Assembly (NCBI GenBank): GCA_026182355.1
Contig: JAPFBL010000593.1
Location: 94,716-158,715 of the forward strand
DNA: 64,000 bases
Source of the DNA: Hermatobates lingyangjiaoensis
Lineage: Eukaryota; Arthropoda; Insecta; Hemiptera; Hermatobatidae
Reading direction: 5' to 3'
The notes below the pieces were generated by a model. The model was not told the origin of the DNA, made no database searches, and saw only the letters and a list, made by a program, of their open reading frames with translations. Shown here piece by piece: positions 1-9,369 of this stretch. A program made the translations under genes and the position numbers. The stretch's first letter is position 1. Each line of letters starts with the position of its first letter.

Positions 1-135
1 AACTTTCAATATATATATATATACACTTTTTTGATGAAAATACGATCCGAAATGGACAAATACAGTTCAATGTACATAAAGATGTAGTTCAATGTACATC
101 TTTATGTACATTGAACTATATATACATATATCAAT

Positions 136-273
136 GATCAAACCACAATCAGTCAGTTGGGTTTTTGACTCTGACGAAGACCGCTTGTTACGGTTGAAAG
201 ATCTTTGTCTCGTTTTCCCATTTTCTTATTGTGGTTTGATCATTGATTGTTATTTTACATGTTTATGTGAAAT

Positions 274-285
<12 letters not shown>
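136..285 (+). repeat. PLE terminal repeat, family H1, ending at (TA)n
   Basis: This is one of about seven copies of family H1 in the window. It has a conserved hammerhead core, then the shared segment ending cacgtgtttatgtgaaatct (here cat for cac) at a (TA)n tract. On the far side of the TA tract lies a PLE N-terminal coding fragment on the opposite strand. Assignment to Penelope-like elements rests on that adjacency and on the hammerhead; no coding sequence lies in the repeat itself. Confidence 0.6.
171..205 (+). ncRNA. Hammerhead ribozyme candidate, family H1
   Basis: The sequence shows CTGACGA, a stem II of GACCG/CGGTT around a 7-nt loop, GAAA, and the self-complementary stem III AGATCT followed by T. 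GACT just before the core could pair with the bases after the cleavage site (4-bp stem I in sister copies). All core positions of CUGANGA and GAAA are kept. Self-cleavage is inferred; the palindromic stem III suggests it would work best as a dimer. Confidence 0.6.

Positions 286-304
<19 letters not shown>
277..304. repeat. (TA)n microsatellite
   Basis: A TA dinucleotide tract sits between a plus-strand H1 terminal repeat and a minus-strand PLE N-terminal fragment. Confidence 0.9.
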
Positions 305-308
<4 letters not shown>

Positions 309-459
309 TGTATTTCGGCAGCAAGTCCTCTTTCAGGCATGTATTATTGAATTTGATAGCAGATTCTGCATTCACGATATTCCTACTTCTAGCTTCTATT
401 TTCCTTACAATTTTCTTTTGAGCAGGTGATAATTGCCAAAGCAAGCTAGCATAAAACAT
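303..459 (-). pseudogene. Penelope-like element ORF, N-terminal fragment
   Basis: About 52 codons are readable on the minus strand. They contain KIEARSRN, then FNNTC, then EDLLPKYTN. The same pattern (F-N-x-T-C, 4-6 residues, L-L/F-P-K/I-Y-T-N) recurs at 10599, 17024, 14204 and 28312 and matches the N-terminal region upstream of the reverse transcriptase in Penelope-like elements. Reading stops being protein-like where the DNA becomes (TA)n, so the copy is truncated there. A hammerhead candidate at 541-572 lies upstream in the same orientation, as expected for the leading terminal repeat. Confidence 0.6.
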
Positions 460-540
460 TCAGAAGGCTGAAACACTAAATAAACACTTCACTGGCCATA
501 ACTATATTTAATTAATCACTACACTAGATTAAACTAACAT

Positions 541-572
541 AACATGCTTTCGGCCCCATGGGTCATCGTCAG
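541..572 (-). ncRNA. Hammerhead ribozyme candidate, degenerate stem III
   Basis: Minus strand: CTGACGA, a stem II with CCC/GGG around ATG and one A-C mismatch, then GAAA. The stem III segment AGCATGT is one base away from the ACATGT palindrome of the neighbouring copy at 742-771. It lies about 80 bp upstream of the PLE N-terminal fragment, the place of a 5' terminal-repeat hammerhead. Activity is doubtful because of stem III. Confidence 0.45.
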
Positions 573-741
573 GTTCTTAAACTACTTTATTAACTAAATA
601 TACATATTACTAACTACTTTGGCGTTTAAATGCTAACTGAACACTGTTATTCTGTTAGTACACATTCATAAATACACATTCTGACACTATTTATATCTAA
701 CACTATTTAATAACTAACTAAATGTTATTTTCAATAAAACA

Positions 742-771
742 ACATGTTTCGGTCTCGTAGACCATCATCAG
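742..771 (-). ncRNA. Hammerhead ribozyme candidate after a PLE endonuclease
   Basis: Minus strand: CTGATGA, perfect 5-bp stem II GGTCT/AGACC with loop ACG, GAAA, palindrome ACATGT, then T (GUU cleavage triplet). AGC before the core can pair with GTT after it. It begins about 45 bp past the stop of the endonuclease remnant at 815, which places it in the trailing terminal repeat of that element. Confidence 0.7.
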
Positions 772-814
772 GCTAAGCTTACGGCTATAGTATAGAGTAT
801 ATTACAATGTAATG

Positions 815-1180
815 TCACATCGTGTGAGAGTCAATGCACAAACTGAACTGTTCCTGGTTGGGGTTGAGACATCTGTTGGGAGGTTGATGGTAGTGGGTCA
901 TGCCCTGCAGTGCTTTGCACCAAGTACTGATGTTAGCGAATAATCTAAGAACTCTGCTAAAATTCAAACTTTGATTTTTTATGTCTGGGGCTTTCTCAAG
1001 GATATAAAATGCTTCTATTATTCGTAATCTTCTTTCATCGTTTTCTCTTGATATTATTTTTGTGTTTTGAACCAGGGTTTCACGATTTATTTTGAATTTA
1101 TGTATTTCCTGCATGTGGTTCTTTGGCGCTCCTGAAGAAATGTGCATAGTGAGACGCCTTGACAAGGTTGTTGTCAATAA
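815..1180 (-). pseudogene. PLE GIY-YIG endonuclease C-terminal remnant (second half, duplicated start)
   Basis: The protein contains TTTLSRRLTMHISSGA, KNHMQEIHKFKINRE, then VQNTKIISREN and RRLRIIEAFYILEKAP. This is the C-terminal half of the Penelope endonuclease, including the R and H that follow the Y-I-G motif. Its first ~35 residues repeat the end of the upstream segment (1189-1305), so a block of about 100 bp has been duplicated in tandem with a short spacer. The catalytic N-terminal part is missing here. The frame stays open to a stop at 815. Confidence 0.75.
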
Positions 1181-1305
1181 ATAAACTGTCAATGAAATAA
1201 ACAGGTTTCACGGTTTATTTTGAATTTATGTATTTCCTGCATGTGGTTCTTTCGCGCTCCTGAAGAGATGTGCATAGTGAGACGCCTCGACAAGGTTGTT
1301 GTGGT
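1074..1305. repeat. Tandem duplication inside a PLE ORF
   Basis: About 100 bp (ggtttcacgatttattttga onward) occurs at ~1074-1180 and again at ~1201-1305 with a handful of differences, a period near 127 bp. It duplicates the codons around the SRRLTMH motif and breaks the endonuclease ORF. Confidence 0.85.
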
Positions 1306-1725
1306 GGATCCGATATATGAAGGATTGCGGAACTCACAGTTTCCGTTTGGGCATGTGAACTCATATATCAGATTCGTTTGTTGAAGGAGCTGATGGTTTC
1401 TTGGGTTGTTTCTTATAATGAGGTGACTCGTAGTTCTGCTGCTATAATAAACAATAATGTTTACTTTGTCTTCTATTTTTTTGCAATGAATATTGTTTTT
1501 TACAATGGTCTTTAGAACTCGCTCGTCTGTTTTGTAGCTTTCAGAATATTGGTTGTTATAGAAGATTTTGAAATTGTTACCCTGGTCTTCTTCTTTCCTC
1601 TTTTGGGATTTGTTTTGTTTATCCATAAATTTTGTCAAACCACGGTGATAATCAGAAAAAAGAAGATATTTTTTCTGATTTCTTATTTTGGTTTGGACGT
1701 TGAAATATATATGTATTATCGTCAA
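1189..1725 (-). pseudogene. PLE linker and GIY-YIG endonuclease fragment
   Basis: A 178-aa open frame. Its N-terminal ~110 residues match the linker between reverse transcriptase and endonuclease of Penelope-like elements (for example VYYSSRTTSHLIIRNN). It then has LIYEFTCPNGNCEFRN, PSYIGSTTTTLSRR and LTMHISSGA. The Y-x-F-x-C-P...C pattern and Y-I-G with downstream R and H are the PLE form of the GIY-YIG nuclease, which nicks target DNA for reverse transcription. No reverse transcriptase domain is present; the copy begins near a (TA)n tract at ~1776. The last 5-6 residues are replaced at the duplication joint. A dead fragment. Confidence 0.8.
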
Positions 1726-1864
1726 GAAAATAATCCATGAAGGACAACAAATCTTTTAGAAGTTTTTACTCTGAATATATATATATATATATATAAAGAT
1801 TTCACATAAACACGTGAAACAACAATCAATGATCAAACCACAATAAGAAATGGGAAAACAAGAC

Positions 1865-1900
1865 TAAGATCTTTCAACCGTAACAAGCGGTCTTCGTCAG
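1865..1900 (-). ncRNA. Hammerhead candidate, H1, left arm
   Basis: CTGACGA, stem II GACCG/CGGTT, GAAA, AGATCT palindrome then T. GACT before the core pairs with AGTC after the cleavage site (stem I). Core intact. Confidence 0.6.
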
Positions 1901-2057
1901 AGTCAAAAACCCAACTGAACACTAGATGCAGAAAACATCTGGTGAGGAGTTGAGAAGAGTGGGAGGGAAGAGTGGTGTTTTACTTCTCTTCCCTCGCACT
2001 CTTCTCAACTCCTCACCAGATGTTTTCTGCATCTAGTGTTCAGTTGGGTTTTTGACT

Positions 2058-2093
2058 CTGACGAAGACCGCTTGTTACGGTTGAAAGATCTTA
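2058..2093 (+). ncRNA. Hammerhead candidate, H1, right arm
   Basis: Mirror copy of the motif at 1865-1900 with the same intact core, 5-bp stem II, AGATCT stem III and GACT/AGTC stem I. Confidence 0.6.
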
Positions 2094-2124
2094 GTCTTGT
2101 TTTCCCATTTCTTATTGTGGTTTG

Positions 2125-2127
<3 letters not shown>

Positions 2128-2169
<42 letters not shown>
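2128..2169. repeat. (TA)n microsatellite
   Basis: An uninterrupted TA tract begins at the last base of the H1 inverted repeat. Confidence 0.95.
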
Positions 2170-2173
<4 letters not shown>

Positions 2174-3125
2174 TTTAGGGAATTACATATGCGTTTTATT
2201 TTTGTTGTCTAATGGGGACCGTTTCGTATTTTTTCTAGATACCATAAACAAAACTATGAAAATGTTGAAATTTATTCACTTTATGATAACTATACTTTTG
2301 TACATTTGGGAAAGTATAATTAATTGTATTAAAATTAAAGAATTTTCTTTCTTTTTTTTTTCAAGAGGACAATAGTTGTAAATGTTTGTGAAAAAAAAAG
2401 CAATGGGACTTGGGAGAGACGAGGTCTTTTGTTTAAGCTAACAATACAGATTGTGGGTGTCTACGGCAGGCAGCCTTGTTCAGTATTGTCTGAGATATAT
2501 TACGTCAACGAGAAAATGCGTCTATCATTTCAATTCCACAACAATGGACCACATCTCAACGCTTGGACACAATATAAAAAAACATTTCATAATATATAAG
2601 CTTAACCGAAAAACAACTTGAGCATTCATTGAATCTTCTTTTAGTAGTATTCTTTTCAAAAACTTTAATTAAATATTAATAAGAATAGTTATTTTATTTT
2701 ATATTTATTTTACTATTAATAAAATAAATCCATGATTAGAAACCATATATTACATTTATCGAATAACTTTTATAAGAGTGACAGAGCTCAATATAAGTAA
2801 TGTTAGAACTTTTTTTGTTATTTTATCCAATGGACCCGTGTGCAGGGAAAAACCCCCCGGAGGCAAAAAACCTCGGGGGAAAATCCCCCCCAAAAAATCC
2901 TTCCACCCCCCCCCCCCAAAAAAGATGAATATATTTTTTGACTAGAAGTAGTATATTAAACCAATACCAAATTACCAAAAAATATAAAAACTTTTGGAAA
3001 TTCAAAAAAAATGTTACAGGTCATTATATTTATTTAAACAAAAATTAGAAACTAGCACAATATAGAAATAATGAAATAAATAAAAGTCATCACTCAAATA
3101 AAATAAATTAAAACAATAATCAATA
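2170..3125. other. AT-rich spacer, no gene seen
   Basis: No coding similarity is recognised. The only structure is a C-run/G-run hairpin near 2853-2882 followed by a C9-A6 stretch (2905-2925). Confidence 0.5.
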
Positions 3126-3182
3126 CATTCTGAGGCAAAATGGATAAACCAACAAAAGTCTCCACACAAATGAAGTTTTATT

Positions 3183-3216
3183 CAACTCGTTTCGAACACT
3201 TTGTGTTCATCATCAG
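3183..3216 (-). ncRNA. Hammerhead candidate, H2, left arm (stem III changed)
   Basis: CTGATGA, stem II GAACAC/GTGTTC with loop AAA, GAAA. Stem III reads ACGAGT instead of the ACGCGT palindrome of the right arm, so pairing is weakened. Confidence 0.45.
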
Positions 3217-3439
3217 GAAGACACTATAATACAAATTATATCTAATTAGTTACAAAAATTAGAGTGAAATAATAAAATTCAATTAAGAGAATTCAAGACA
3301 TACCCAAGGTGGTTGTGTTCACGGGACCAACCCGTCAGTGCCACATCCTTGGGTATGTCTTGAATTCTCTTAATTGAATTTTATTATTTCACTCTAATTT
3401 TTGTAACTAATTAGATATAATTCGTATTATAGTGTCTTC

Positions 3440-3473
3440 CTGATGATGAACACAAAGTGTTCGAAACGCGTTG
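3440..3473 (+). ncRNA. Hammerhead candidate, H2, right arm
   Basis: CTGATGA, 6-bp stem II GAACAC/GTGTTC with loop AAA, GAAA, ACGCGT palindrome, T (GUU triplet). TTC before the core pairs with GAA after the cleavage site. Confidence 0.65.
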
Positions 3474-3539
3474 AATAAAACTTCATTTGTTGTGAGACTT
3501 ATGTTGGTTTATCCATTTTACCTCAGAATGAGTAAATAC

Positions 3540-4690
3540 CACACAATTACGGATTCACAACTAATGATTTAATAATCAATACATTTTTTGATATAAAAAT
3601 AACAGAATCATTTCAGAAAAATAAAATACATCCAAATAAAAACAATGTAAACAATAGTGTCAAAGTATAATGTCTTAATGTCAAAGTTAAGTCTTAAATC
3701 ATTAACTGAGAATGCACAGAATCCTAGATCAAGTAATCATATTCTTTGTTCTTTGGTTTATATCGCAGAATGGTAAATTATATACATATATAATGCGAAA
3801 AATTTATTGATAGTTTATTTTTTAATTGGTTTTTGAAGGTTTTTTTTTCCTCGGGGTGATTTTTTCCTAGAATCCCAATGCCCACCCTAAAAGGTTATAC
3901 TTGCCACCAGATGGCAAGTCTGGCTCAATTATTATTTGGAACCAATTTTTATTTATTAAAATTAATTTATAATTGGTTGAATATTCAATAACCAATTATC
4001 AAGTGATTTTCATATTTTTAGATATTTTTTTTTTAAAAAAAAGATAAAACTTCAGATAACTTTAAGTGACATAAACCGTATAAAGTTTGCTAAGAAAAAA
4101 GTAGTGGTAAGGGAGCCCTGCTAGAGGTAAGATTAGTAGTTGGTTGAGGTGAATTTTGACCCAGGATAGTATTTATGTTAGCCAAGCCTGCGTGCGTGCT
4201 GACTTGAGGTATATAGTTTGTAAATGACCAACACACTCTGAATGTTAAGGATTGGACAGTGGCAAAACAGCCGTGGTCGCCCTCCTCCGCAAGGTGTGTA
4301 TCATGTTGCCCCTGAAACCAGGACTCGCTCTATGGGTCCTGCATGCTAATTCAGCCCCCACCACGACTAATATGTGCCTCATTGTAACAGCTTGCTGTTA
4401 GATCACCAAGCCACGCAACGCTCTAAAAGTACGAACTATTTTAATGATCCTCCCATGCTTGTGTTTGAAACCGCATTCAACACACTCGCTCAGGCATTCA
4501 TGAGTCTGTCTGACCATGCCCTTTAAGCAGTAGTCATAGTTATTATTATTAATTATCGTCATATAACATTGGCCAGACCATGAATGTGTCGCAGATTTTT
4601 TGAACACCCTTAAGAAGTCCGTTCCGTCGATTGATTTCACTTTAGAAGTTGAAAGTAATAACAAACGTTTATAGATTTATATTTACATCG
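3540..4690. other. AT-rich spacer, no gene recognised
   Basis: An 88-codon open frame on the minus strand at 4398-4664 has no motif I recognise and is probably chance. The stretch at 4240-4380 is less AT-rich than its surroundings and may be an old repeat that I cannot classify. Confidence 0.4.
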
Positions 4691-4754
4691 TTATATGAAT
4701 AAAATATCTATAGAAAACCTACTCATGTTCATTCTTATGTTGATTTTTTTCTCC

Positions 4755-4965
4755 TCTCATCCTTCTAGTGTTAAAAAAGCGGGGTTCAGAAATATGTTTG
4801 TACGGGCATTCAAATTGTCTAGTGAAGATTTCCTCAATGAGGAAATTGAACATATATATCAAATAGACTCATCATTAAGGTATCCTAAAACGCTAATTGA
4901 TAATGTATTGAAAAAAAATAAAGCATCCTTGAGAACTGAAACTGAGAATCTAAATATTTTCGCAC
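4755..4965 (+). pseudogene. PLE polymerase fragment (region after the RT palm)
   Basis: Within an open frame at 4695-4994, the peptide HPSSVKKAGFRNMFVRAF, EIEHIYQID and LRYPKTLIDNVLKK fits the Penelope region between reverse transcriptase and endonuclease: S-x-K-K/R, then R-A-x-x-x, then E-I-x-H-I, then G/R-Y-P and L-I-D. The first ~20 residues and the tail after 4965 do not fit, so the ends are undefined. It is an isolated piece with no catalytic residues. The match is from memory of the family pattern. Confidence 0.5.
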
Positions 4966-5063
4966 TTTTCCTCAATAGTTTATTAATAAAATAAACAGGT
5001 ATTGCTGAGGAAAAAGTTTCTATTAAGTATTTATTACTTTACTGATTTATGCGATACTTACTA

Positions 5064-5290
5064 AGAGCAGAGGTTCCCAAAGTGGGTTCCGAGGAACGCT
5101 GGGGTTCCTTAACGGACTGTCTGGAGTTCCGTGAAAAACATTTAGTAAAAACATTATTCTAAAAAATTTTTTTGTGGGTATGAATTTATTCTATATTTCT
5201 TGTGAATCATGAAACCAAATAATGTTTATATCTTCATATTCCCATAAGTAGAAGTGGTCAAAATTTTATTCATATTTAGGATGAATCACT
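5064..5290. mobile_element. Probable hAT-type non-autonomous fragment
   Basis: Starts with CAGAGGTTCCCAAAGTGGG, a typical hAT-type terminal inverted repeat start (CAG followed by TTCCCAAA), then GC-richer text with repeated GGGGTTCC. I could not find the opposite terminus. Confidence 0.35.
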
Positions 5291-5319
5291 ATTAAGCAAC
5301 ATATATATATATATATATA

Positions 5320-5592
5320 ATTAAAAGAAACGGTCCAGCGGACTTTTTTAAATAAAATAAATTCAAAACGAAGGAAACACACAGAAAGACACAGACATAA
5401 CTCACATCGATATTTCGACCATTGTCGTCATCAGGAGGTGTGAAGAGCGAAGAGCGAAGAGTCCCGCAGGAAACAGACTTCCTGCGAGACTCTTCGCTCT
5501 TCGCTCTTCACACCTCCCGATGACGACGATGGTCGAATTATCGATGTGAATATGTCTGTGTCTTTCTGTGTGTTTTCTTCGTTTTGAATTAT
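5320..5592. repeat. Inverted repeat of family H3 between two (TA)n tracts
   Basis: Left arm 5321-5465 and right arm 5478-5590 mirror each other around AGACTTCCTGCG. The left arm starts TTAAAAGAAACGGTCCAGCG. Copies of family H3 also lie at 9833-10031, 10728-10815, 22123-22195, 42720-42885 and 52906-53075. Confidence 0.8.
5406..5434 (-). ncRNA. Hammerhead candidate, H3, left arm
   Basis: CTGATGA, C, stem II GAC/GTC around a 4-nt loop, GAAA, then ATAT and C (AUC triplet). Downstream GATGTG pairs with CACnTC upstream (5 of 6 pairs). The right arm at about 5517-5545 has CCGATGA and GAAT in place of CTGATGA and GAAA and should be dead. Confidence 0.55.
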
Positions 5593-5623
<31 letters not shown>

Positions 5624-5630
5624 TATATAT
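5592..5630. repeat. (TA)n microsatellite
   Basis: An almost pure TA tract between two hammerhead-bearing hairpins. Confidence 0.9.
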
Positions 5631-5631
5631 C

Positions 5632-5775
5632 AGTTCACAAATGAAGAAAAGCAACACACAGAGAAAGAGACACACTTACAAACTCAAATTTTCGGATGAT
5701 CCGTCTTCAGGAGAAAATTTGAGTTTGTAAGTGTGTCTCTTTCTCTGTGTGTTGCTTTTCTTCATTTGTGAACTT
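5632..5775. repeat. Hairpin with a hammerhead in its loop (family H8-like)
   Basis: Arms of about 58 bp (GTTCACAAATGAAGAAAAGC at left and its complement at right) enclose a 20-nt centre that is the hammerhead core and stem II on the minus strand. The hairpin arms are at the position of stem I, greatly lengthened. Confidence 0.8.
5683..5710 (-). ncRNA. Hammerhead candidate in hairpin loop
   Basis: CTGAAGA, C, GGAT/ATCC stem II with a 1-nt gap, GAAA, AAATTT palindrome. Core intact; the stem II loop is very small. Confidence 0.5.
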
Positions 5776-5824
5776 ATTTGCGTCCAGTTGGATCGTTTTT
5801 TCGAATTTTAAGTGGATATATATA

Positions 5825-6280
5825 TATATCATGAAATAATCGTGTCACCCAAAAATCTTGCCCGTTTTATATTCAACAACAACAATGAATTGTATATCCT
5901 GTTAAAATTGCTTTACCAGTTGATAAGTCACGACAGAAAAGGTTTCCTAATGTACTGTACTGGAGTGCATAGGAAAGCAATAAGCTAATCTCCTTCCTTA
6001 ACATTGTCACAATCGCTATTACTACACCGGTAATGGCTTATTTATTAAAAAGTCATATTCAACTCGTTTATATCTTGCTGTAAAATCTATAATTGAATAA
6101 TTTGATAAACTTAAAGAGTGTTGTACTGCACTTAGTTAGTTATTCTCGATGGGAAACATTGTGTGTGAGTTGAGTATTGCCTTGTTAAAATCTTCGATTG
6201 TCTTAAACGTCATGGAAATATTTTTGAATCACAGTACGTAGCACTGTTAGACAATTCTGTCAGTTGATTGTAATTTTTAT
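5825..6280. other. AT-rich spacer, no gene seen
   Basis: No coding frame or repeat structure that I can support. Confidence 0.4.
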
Positions 6281-6289
6281 ATATATGAA

Positions 6290-7236
6290 CTTCTTGAGTT
6301 TGTTTTGTTTGTTTGTTTGTTCACTCATTTCCCGTGGAGATAGAGACCTGAAATTAAATATATATTATTTATTACATGAATAATATTAAATAAAAGAAAA
6401 TTATCACTATATTCCCAAAATTGGAGCCAGGGTAGCAAGTGTCTTGCGTGCTCGCCGATGGCAGTAGTGCAAATATATTATATATAAATTTAACCAAAAA
6501 CTTTTTTTTTTTTCATTTAATATTTGCGTACTATAAGCACTGGAAATAAACTAAAGGCATGAAACCAGAGTAGCCCACTGGCTTACATGCTCGCCGATGA
6601 CAGTAGCACAGATATATTAAAAATAAATGTAACAAAAAAATTTTGAATTTAAAATTTGAATAATATAAACAATGATAATAAAGTAATGGCATGGATCTAG
6701 GGTAGCCAGTCGCTCGCGTGCTTGCTGATGACAGTAATGCTCATGTATTATAAATAAATGTAACAGATATATATTAAACAACTACATTAGAGGTTAACAA
6801 TGAATAATTTTAGAAACAAACTTGAACACAAATGTAAGATAAAATACGTATGTTCTAAAGTAATATTATAAAGACACATTCCTTTCATTAATGTTATTTT
6901 ATGATAGGTAAATAAATTGAATATTTCAATTTACAAGTTTTGTTTGTTTTAAATATATTTCATTGTGTATATATGTTTTATTTATTTATATGATTAAAGA
7001 AATGATTTTATTACTTTTAAATGATTTTTATTTTGCTAAATATACTCACTGTGTATATATCTTGAATCATGTTAAGAATACTACATCCAAAGCTGGTGCC
7101 ATGTAAGAATCTGTTTCCGTGCCGTAATAACAAGCAACAACAATTAAAATTATTCCTGTCAATCATGTTCAGTGAATGAATTTCAATACCTATTGTTATA
7201 ATTTTTGAGTGACACAAAGGGTCACGGGTAGTCTAG
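6290..7236 (+). mobile_element. Dispersed repeat with Helitron-like 3' end (copy 1)
   Basis: About 0.95 kb shared with 54965-55702, starting at TTGAGTTTGTTTTGTTTG and ending CTAG followed by T. Twelve bases before the end is a hairpin GTGAC(7)GTCAC. A 3' CTRR end followed by T with a hairpin about 11 nt upstream is the signature of Helitrons. The 5' end (TC after A) is not convincing. Inside, a unit with a tRNA A-box-like string (gtagcccactggcttacatg) is repeated three times at ~125-bp spacing (6425, 6562, 6685). No coding sequence, so non-autonomous if a Helitron at all. Confidence 0.45.
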
Positions 7237-7237
7237 T
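7209..7237 (+). other. Helitron-like terminus: hairpin plus CTAG/T
   Basis: GTGAC, 7-nt loop, GTCAC, GGGTAGT, CTAG, T. The second copy at 55673-55703 keeps the CTAG/T end but its hairpin is degraded. Confidence 0.45.
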
Positions 7238-7239
7238 TT

Positions 7240-7640
7240 TTTATGAGTCCTAACAACAGATAAGGCACACCTGACACATGCATTTTTTTACTCTTTCGCT
7301 ATAGTCAGCCGTGGATATAATTAGGTCTAAGACCTCTTTTCTGAATTTTGTTGTAAATAAATGTTTATTTCTACTATTTTTTTTATTTTTTCAAAAATTT
7401 TAATTTTTTTTATTTTTTAAAGTTATTTTTAGAAACAAATAGTGAAAGCGCTCCTATTTTTTGTTAGTGTTGGTGCTTCCTTATGATGGGGGATACGCGT
7501 TGACGTTTAATTCATTTAAATCCTGTAGATTGGTCCTTTTATAATACTCCATAAGGCGTTTGATTTCTATTGAGGAAACATCCTATTCATGTCCTGGAAT
7601 ATACTCGGAGGCATATACGATGAAGCTGGCGGAATATACT
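7240..7640. other. Spacer, no gene seen
   Basis: T-rich and A-rich homopolymer stretches near 7370-7440; nothing coding. Confidence 0.4.
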
Positions 7641-7644
7641 CAGC

Positions 7645-7838
7645 ATGTCGTTGGAGGAGTTAAACCGTCGGTTCCGAGGCTGTATGATGTTACTTATTTG
7701 CTAAAATCCCTATTCTAAATCCACTTGTTTTAGGCAAAATTTAATCTATTTTCACTGTGTGGTAACACAAAATATCAACGTTTGGTCTATGTGTGCTCTC
7801 TTGTGAGACTGCCACTGCAACCTAACCTAACATAACTT
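7645..7838 (+). mobile_element. tRNA-derived SINE, 5'-truncated, CCTAA tail
   Basis: Matches the 3' two thirds of the SINE at 40824-41151: ttaaaccgtcggttccgagg, a (diverged) GGCAAAATTTAA block, GACTGCCACTGCAACCTAAC and a tail CCTAACCTAACATAAC. The tRNA-like head is missing. Confidence 0.7.
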
Positions 7839-7946
7839 AATCAACATATTGAAATCTTAAGGAAAATTGTTTTAAAAAAAAAACTGGTTTTTGGCAAAAA
7901 AAGTGACTTTACCGTCATGAATAATTCTTCCCAAACAATAGGGTTC

Positions 7947-7954
7947 ATCTACAC
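7947..7954. repeat. 8-bp target site duplication of hAT element, left
   Basis: ATCTACAC, repeated perfectly at 8724-8731. Confidence 0.9.
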
Positions 7955-8723
7955 CAGGCCTTCTTAAACTATAGTTCGCGACCCCATTTGGGGTCGTGAG
8001 AGATTTTAATGTCAAATATTTAAATACACAATTTTATAACATCTGGATGTATATTTGTGCAGTCACACCACGGGAGTAATACTTCATATGAAAAAAATTG
8101 AACAGGATGGCTGACAAAAAAATATTTGAATTTGTATTGTAACCCATGATTTCGATGGTAACTATGTTAATCTTCATGAGAAATGTGCTTTTTTTTCGCA
8201 TTCAGTTCAGTATGAAGACGAACAGAGTAACCATTGAAACATCTGTTTCAATGCAAAAAAATATTTTTTTTTCAGCGATATTGGACTATTTATGTGTTAC
8301 ATTTAGAACTGAATTTTCTAAAATCGCTGATGTGGCGTTAAATGTTCTTCTGCTATTCAACACCACATATTTATGTGAAGTTACTTTCTCAGCTTTAACA
8401 CATATTAAATCCCAATATCGCTCATCGCTAAAAATTGTAGAAGGGTCTTACGTTCAGCAGTGTCAAACATTCGACCAAGATTTAATTTGTTAAGCAATAA
8501 AAAACAGGCACATACATCTCATTAATTTTTTTCCTTTAATTTTAATTTAATACTTACCACTCAACGACTGCATGCAAATATATACTTTCATATGTATGAG
8601 AATATTGTTACCTAATAAATAAATCATCAAAAAATATTTATTTGTTTTTCTTTTATATTTATATGGGGTCGAAACTCACAATCATAAATGGGGTCGTGAA
8701 TGAAAAAAGTTTAAGAAGCCCTG
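7955..8723 (+). mobile_element. hAT transposon, 769 bp, internally deleted
   Basis: Terminal inverted repeats CAGGCCTTCTTAAACT and AGTTTAAGAAGCCCTG continue into a shared ACGACCCCATTT block. The element is flanked by a perfect 8-bp duplication ATCTACAC, the hallmark length for hAT. It keeps only the end of the transposase gene, so it could move only if a transposase were supplied in trans. The perfect duplication suggests a fairly recent insertion or strong chance preservation. Confidence 0.9.
8146..8493 (+). pseudogene. hAT transposase, C-terminal dimerisation fragment
   Basis: The last third reads FNTTYLCEVTFSALTHIKSQ followed by YRSSLKI, matching the hAT C-terminal dimerisation region (T-x-x-C-E-x-x-F-S, then I-K-S-x-Y-R-S-x-L). 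The catalytic D, D and E region is absent; codons before ~8270 look unrelated or scrambled. It lies inside the 769-bp element and shares its plus orientation. Confidence 0.75.
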
Positions 8724-8731
8724 ATCTACAC
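8724..8731. repeat. 8-bp target site duplication of hAT element, right
   Basis: ATCTACAC, identical to 7947-7954. Confidence 0.9.
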
Positions 8732-8734
8732 TAT

Positions 8735-9360
8735 GAGGCCCATTTTTGTGTAAAATACCAATTTGATGCATCAAAGATTCTGGACCGTAGTGTGGTAACA
8801 AGCAATGCTAACACACTCACCCACCCACACACACACACAGACATCATCGAAAAAACATCATACAACGACTTTTGGGACCTCAAAACATATAATTCCATCA
8901 GAATCTCCAGATCGAATTTTTTCAATATGATCACTATACTTTACTTATAGTAAAGGAAAAAAAATATTTTTATCATATCTTTGATTTATTCTTCAATAAT
9001 CTGTTAAACATCTAGCATAATAAATCATTCAATTATTGTATTTTGAGGGATAGGTTACTTGTACAGTTCATGTTTAAACACCTAAAAAAATCAAATGATT
9101 TAATAATTATATTCCTATATCAATTAATGCAAAAGAAAAAAAAAACTTGTTCGTTTCTCTCTGCATCATTAACGCAAAAGCGAGTTAGGTTGGATTTAAA
9201 TTGCTTGTGAAAGCAGTTCCCTAGTTTATCTATAATAATTTGCATGAACCATTCGTCAGGTGACAATTAGAAATCTGATCTACGATCTTATTTACTTTGG
9301 GCTTATTCATTTTACTTTCTTGTTTTTTTTTGTCAAAAAAAAATATCAAGAAACACTATC
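8735..9360. other. AT-rich spacer
   Basis: A short (CA)n run at 8820-8840; no coding sequence that I recognise. Confidence 0.4.
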
Positions 9361-9369
9361 TAATTATTA

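Larger units (their letters stand above)
1830..2128. repeat. Inverted repeat of family H1 (arms ~142 bp)
   Basis: TGATCAAACC at 1830 is mirrored by its complement ending at 2128. Arms run to about 1971 and from 1987, with a short loop near 1979. Each arm has a hammerhead core, on the minus strand at left and the plus strand at right, and also an extra ~60 bp not present in other H1 copies. (TA)n lies on both sides. A transcript of either strand would fold into one long hairpin. Confidence 0.85.
3126..3532. repeat. Inverted repeat of family H2 (arms ~175 bp)
   Basis: CTGAGGCAAAATGGATAAAC at left is mirrored by GTTTATCCATTTTACCTCAG at right. The central spacer (about 3309-3345) is itself partly self-complementary (GGACCAACCCGTC). 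Each arm carries a hammerhead core. Related copies lie at 14770-14990 (one arm) and 19205-19575 (both arms). Unlike H1 this family is not bounded by (TA)n. Confidence 0.85.

Noticed and set aside
3290..3360. Rho-independent terminator-like hairpins at palindrome centres
   Set aside because: The sequence is eukaryotic, and the hairpins are centres of transposon inverted repeats.
4398..4664. An 88-codon minus-strand frame with several Cys
   Set aside because: No known motif, poor composition for a gene, and no conserved copy in the window.
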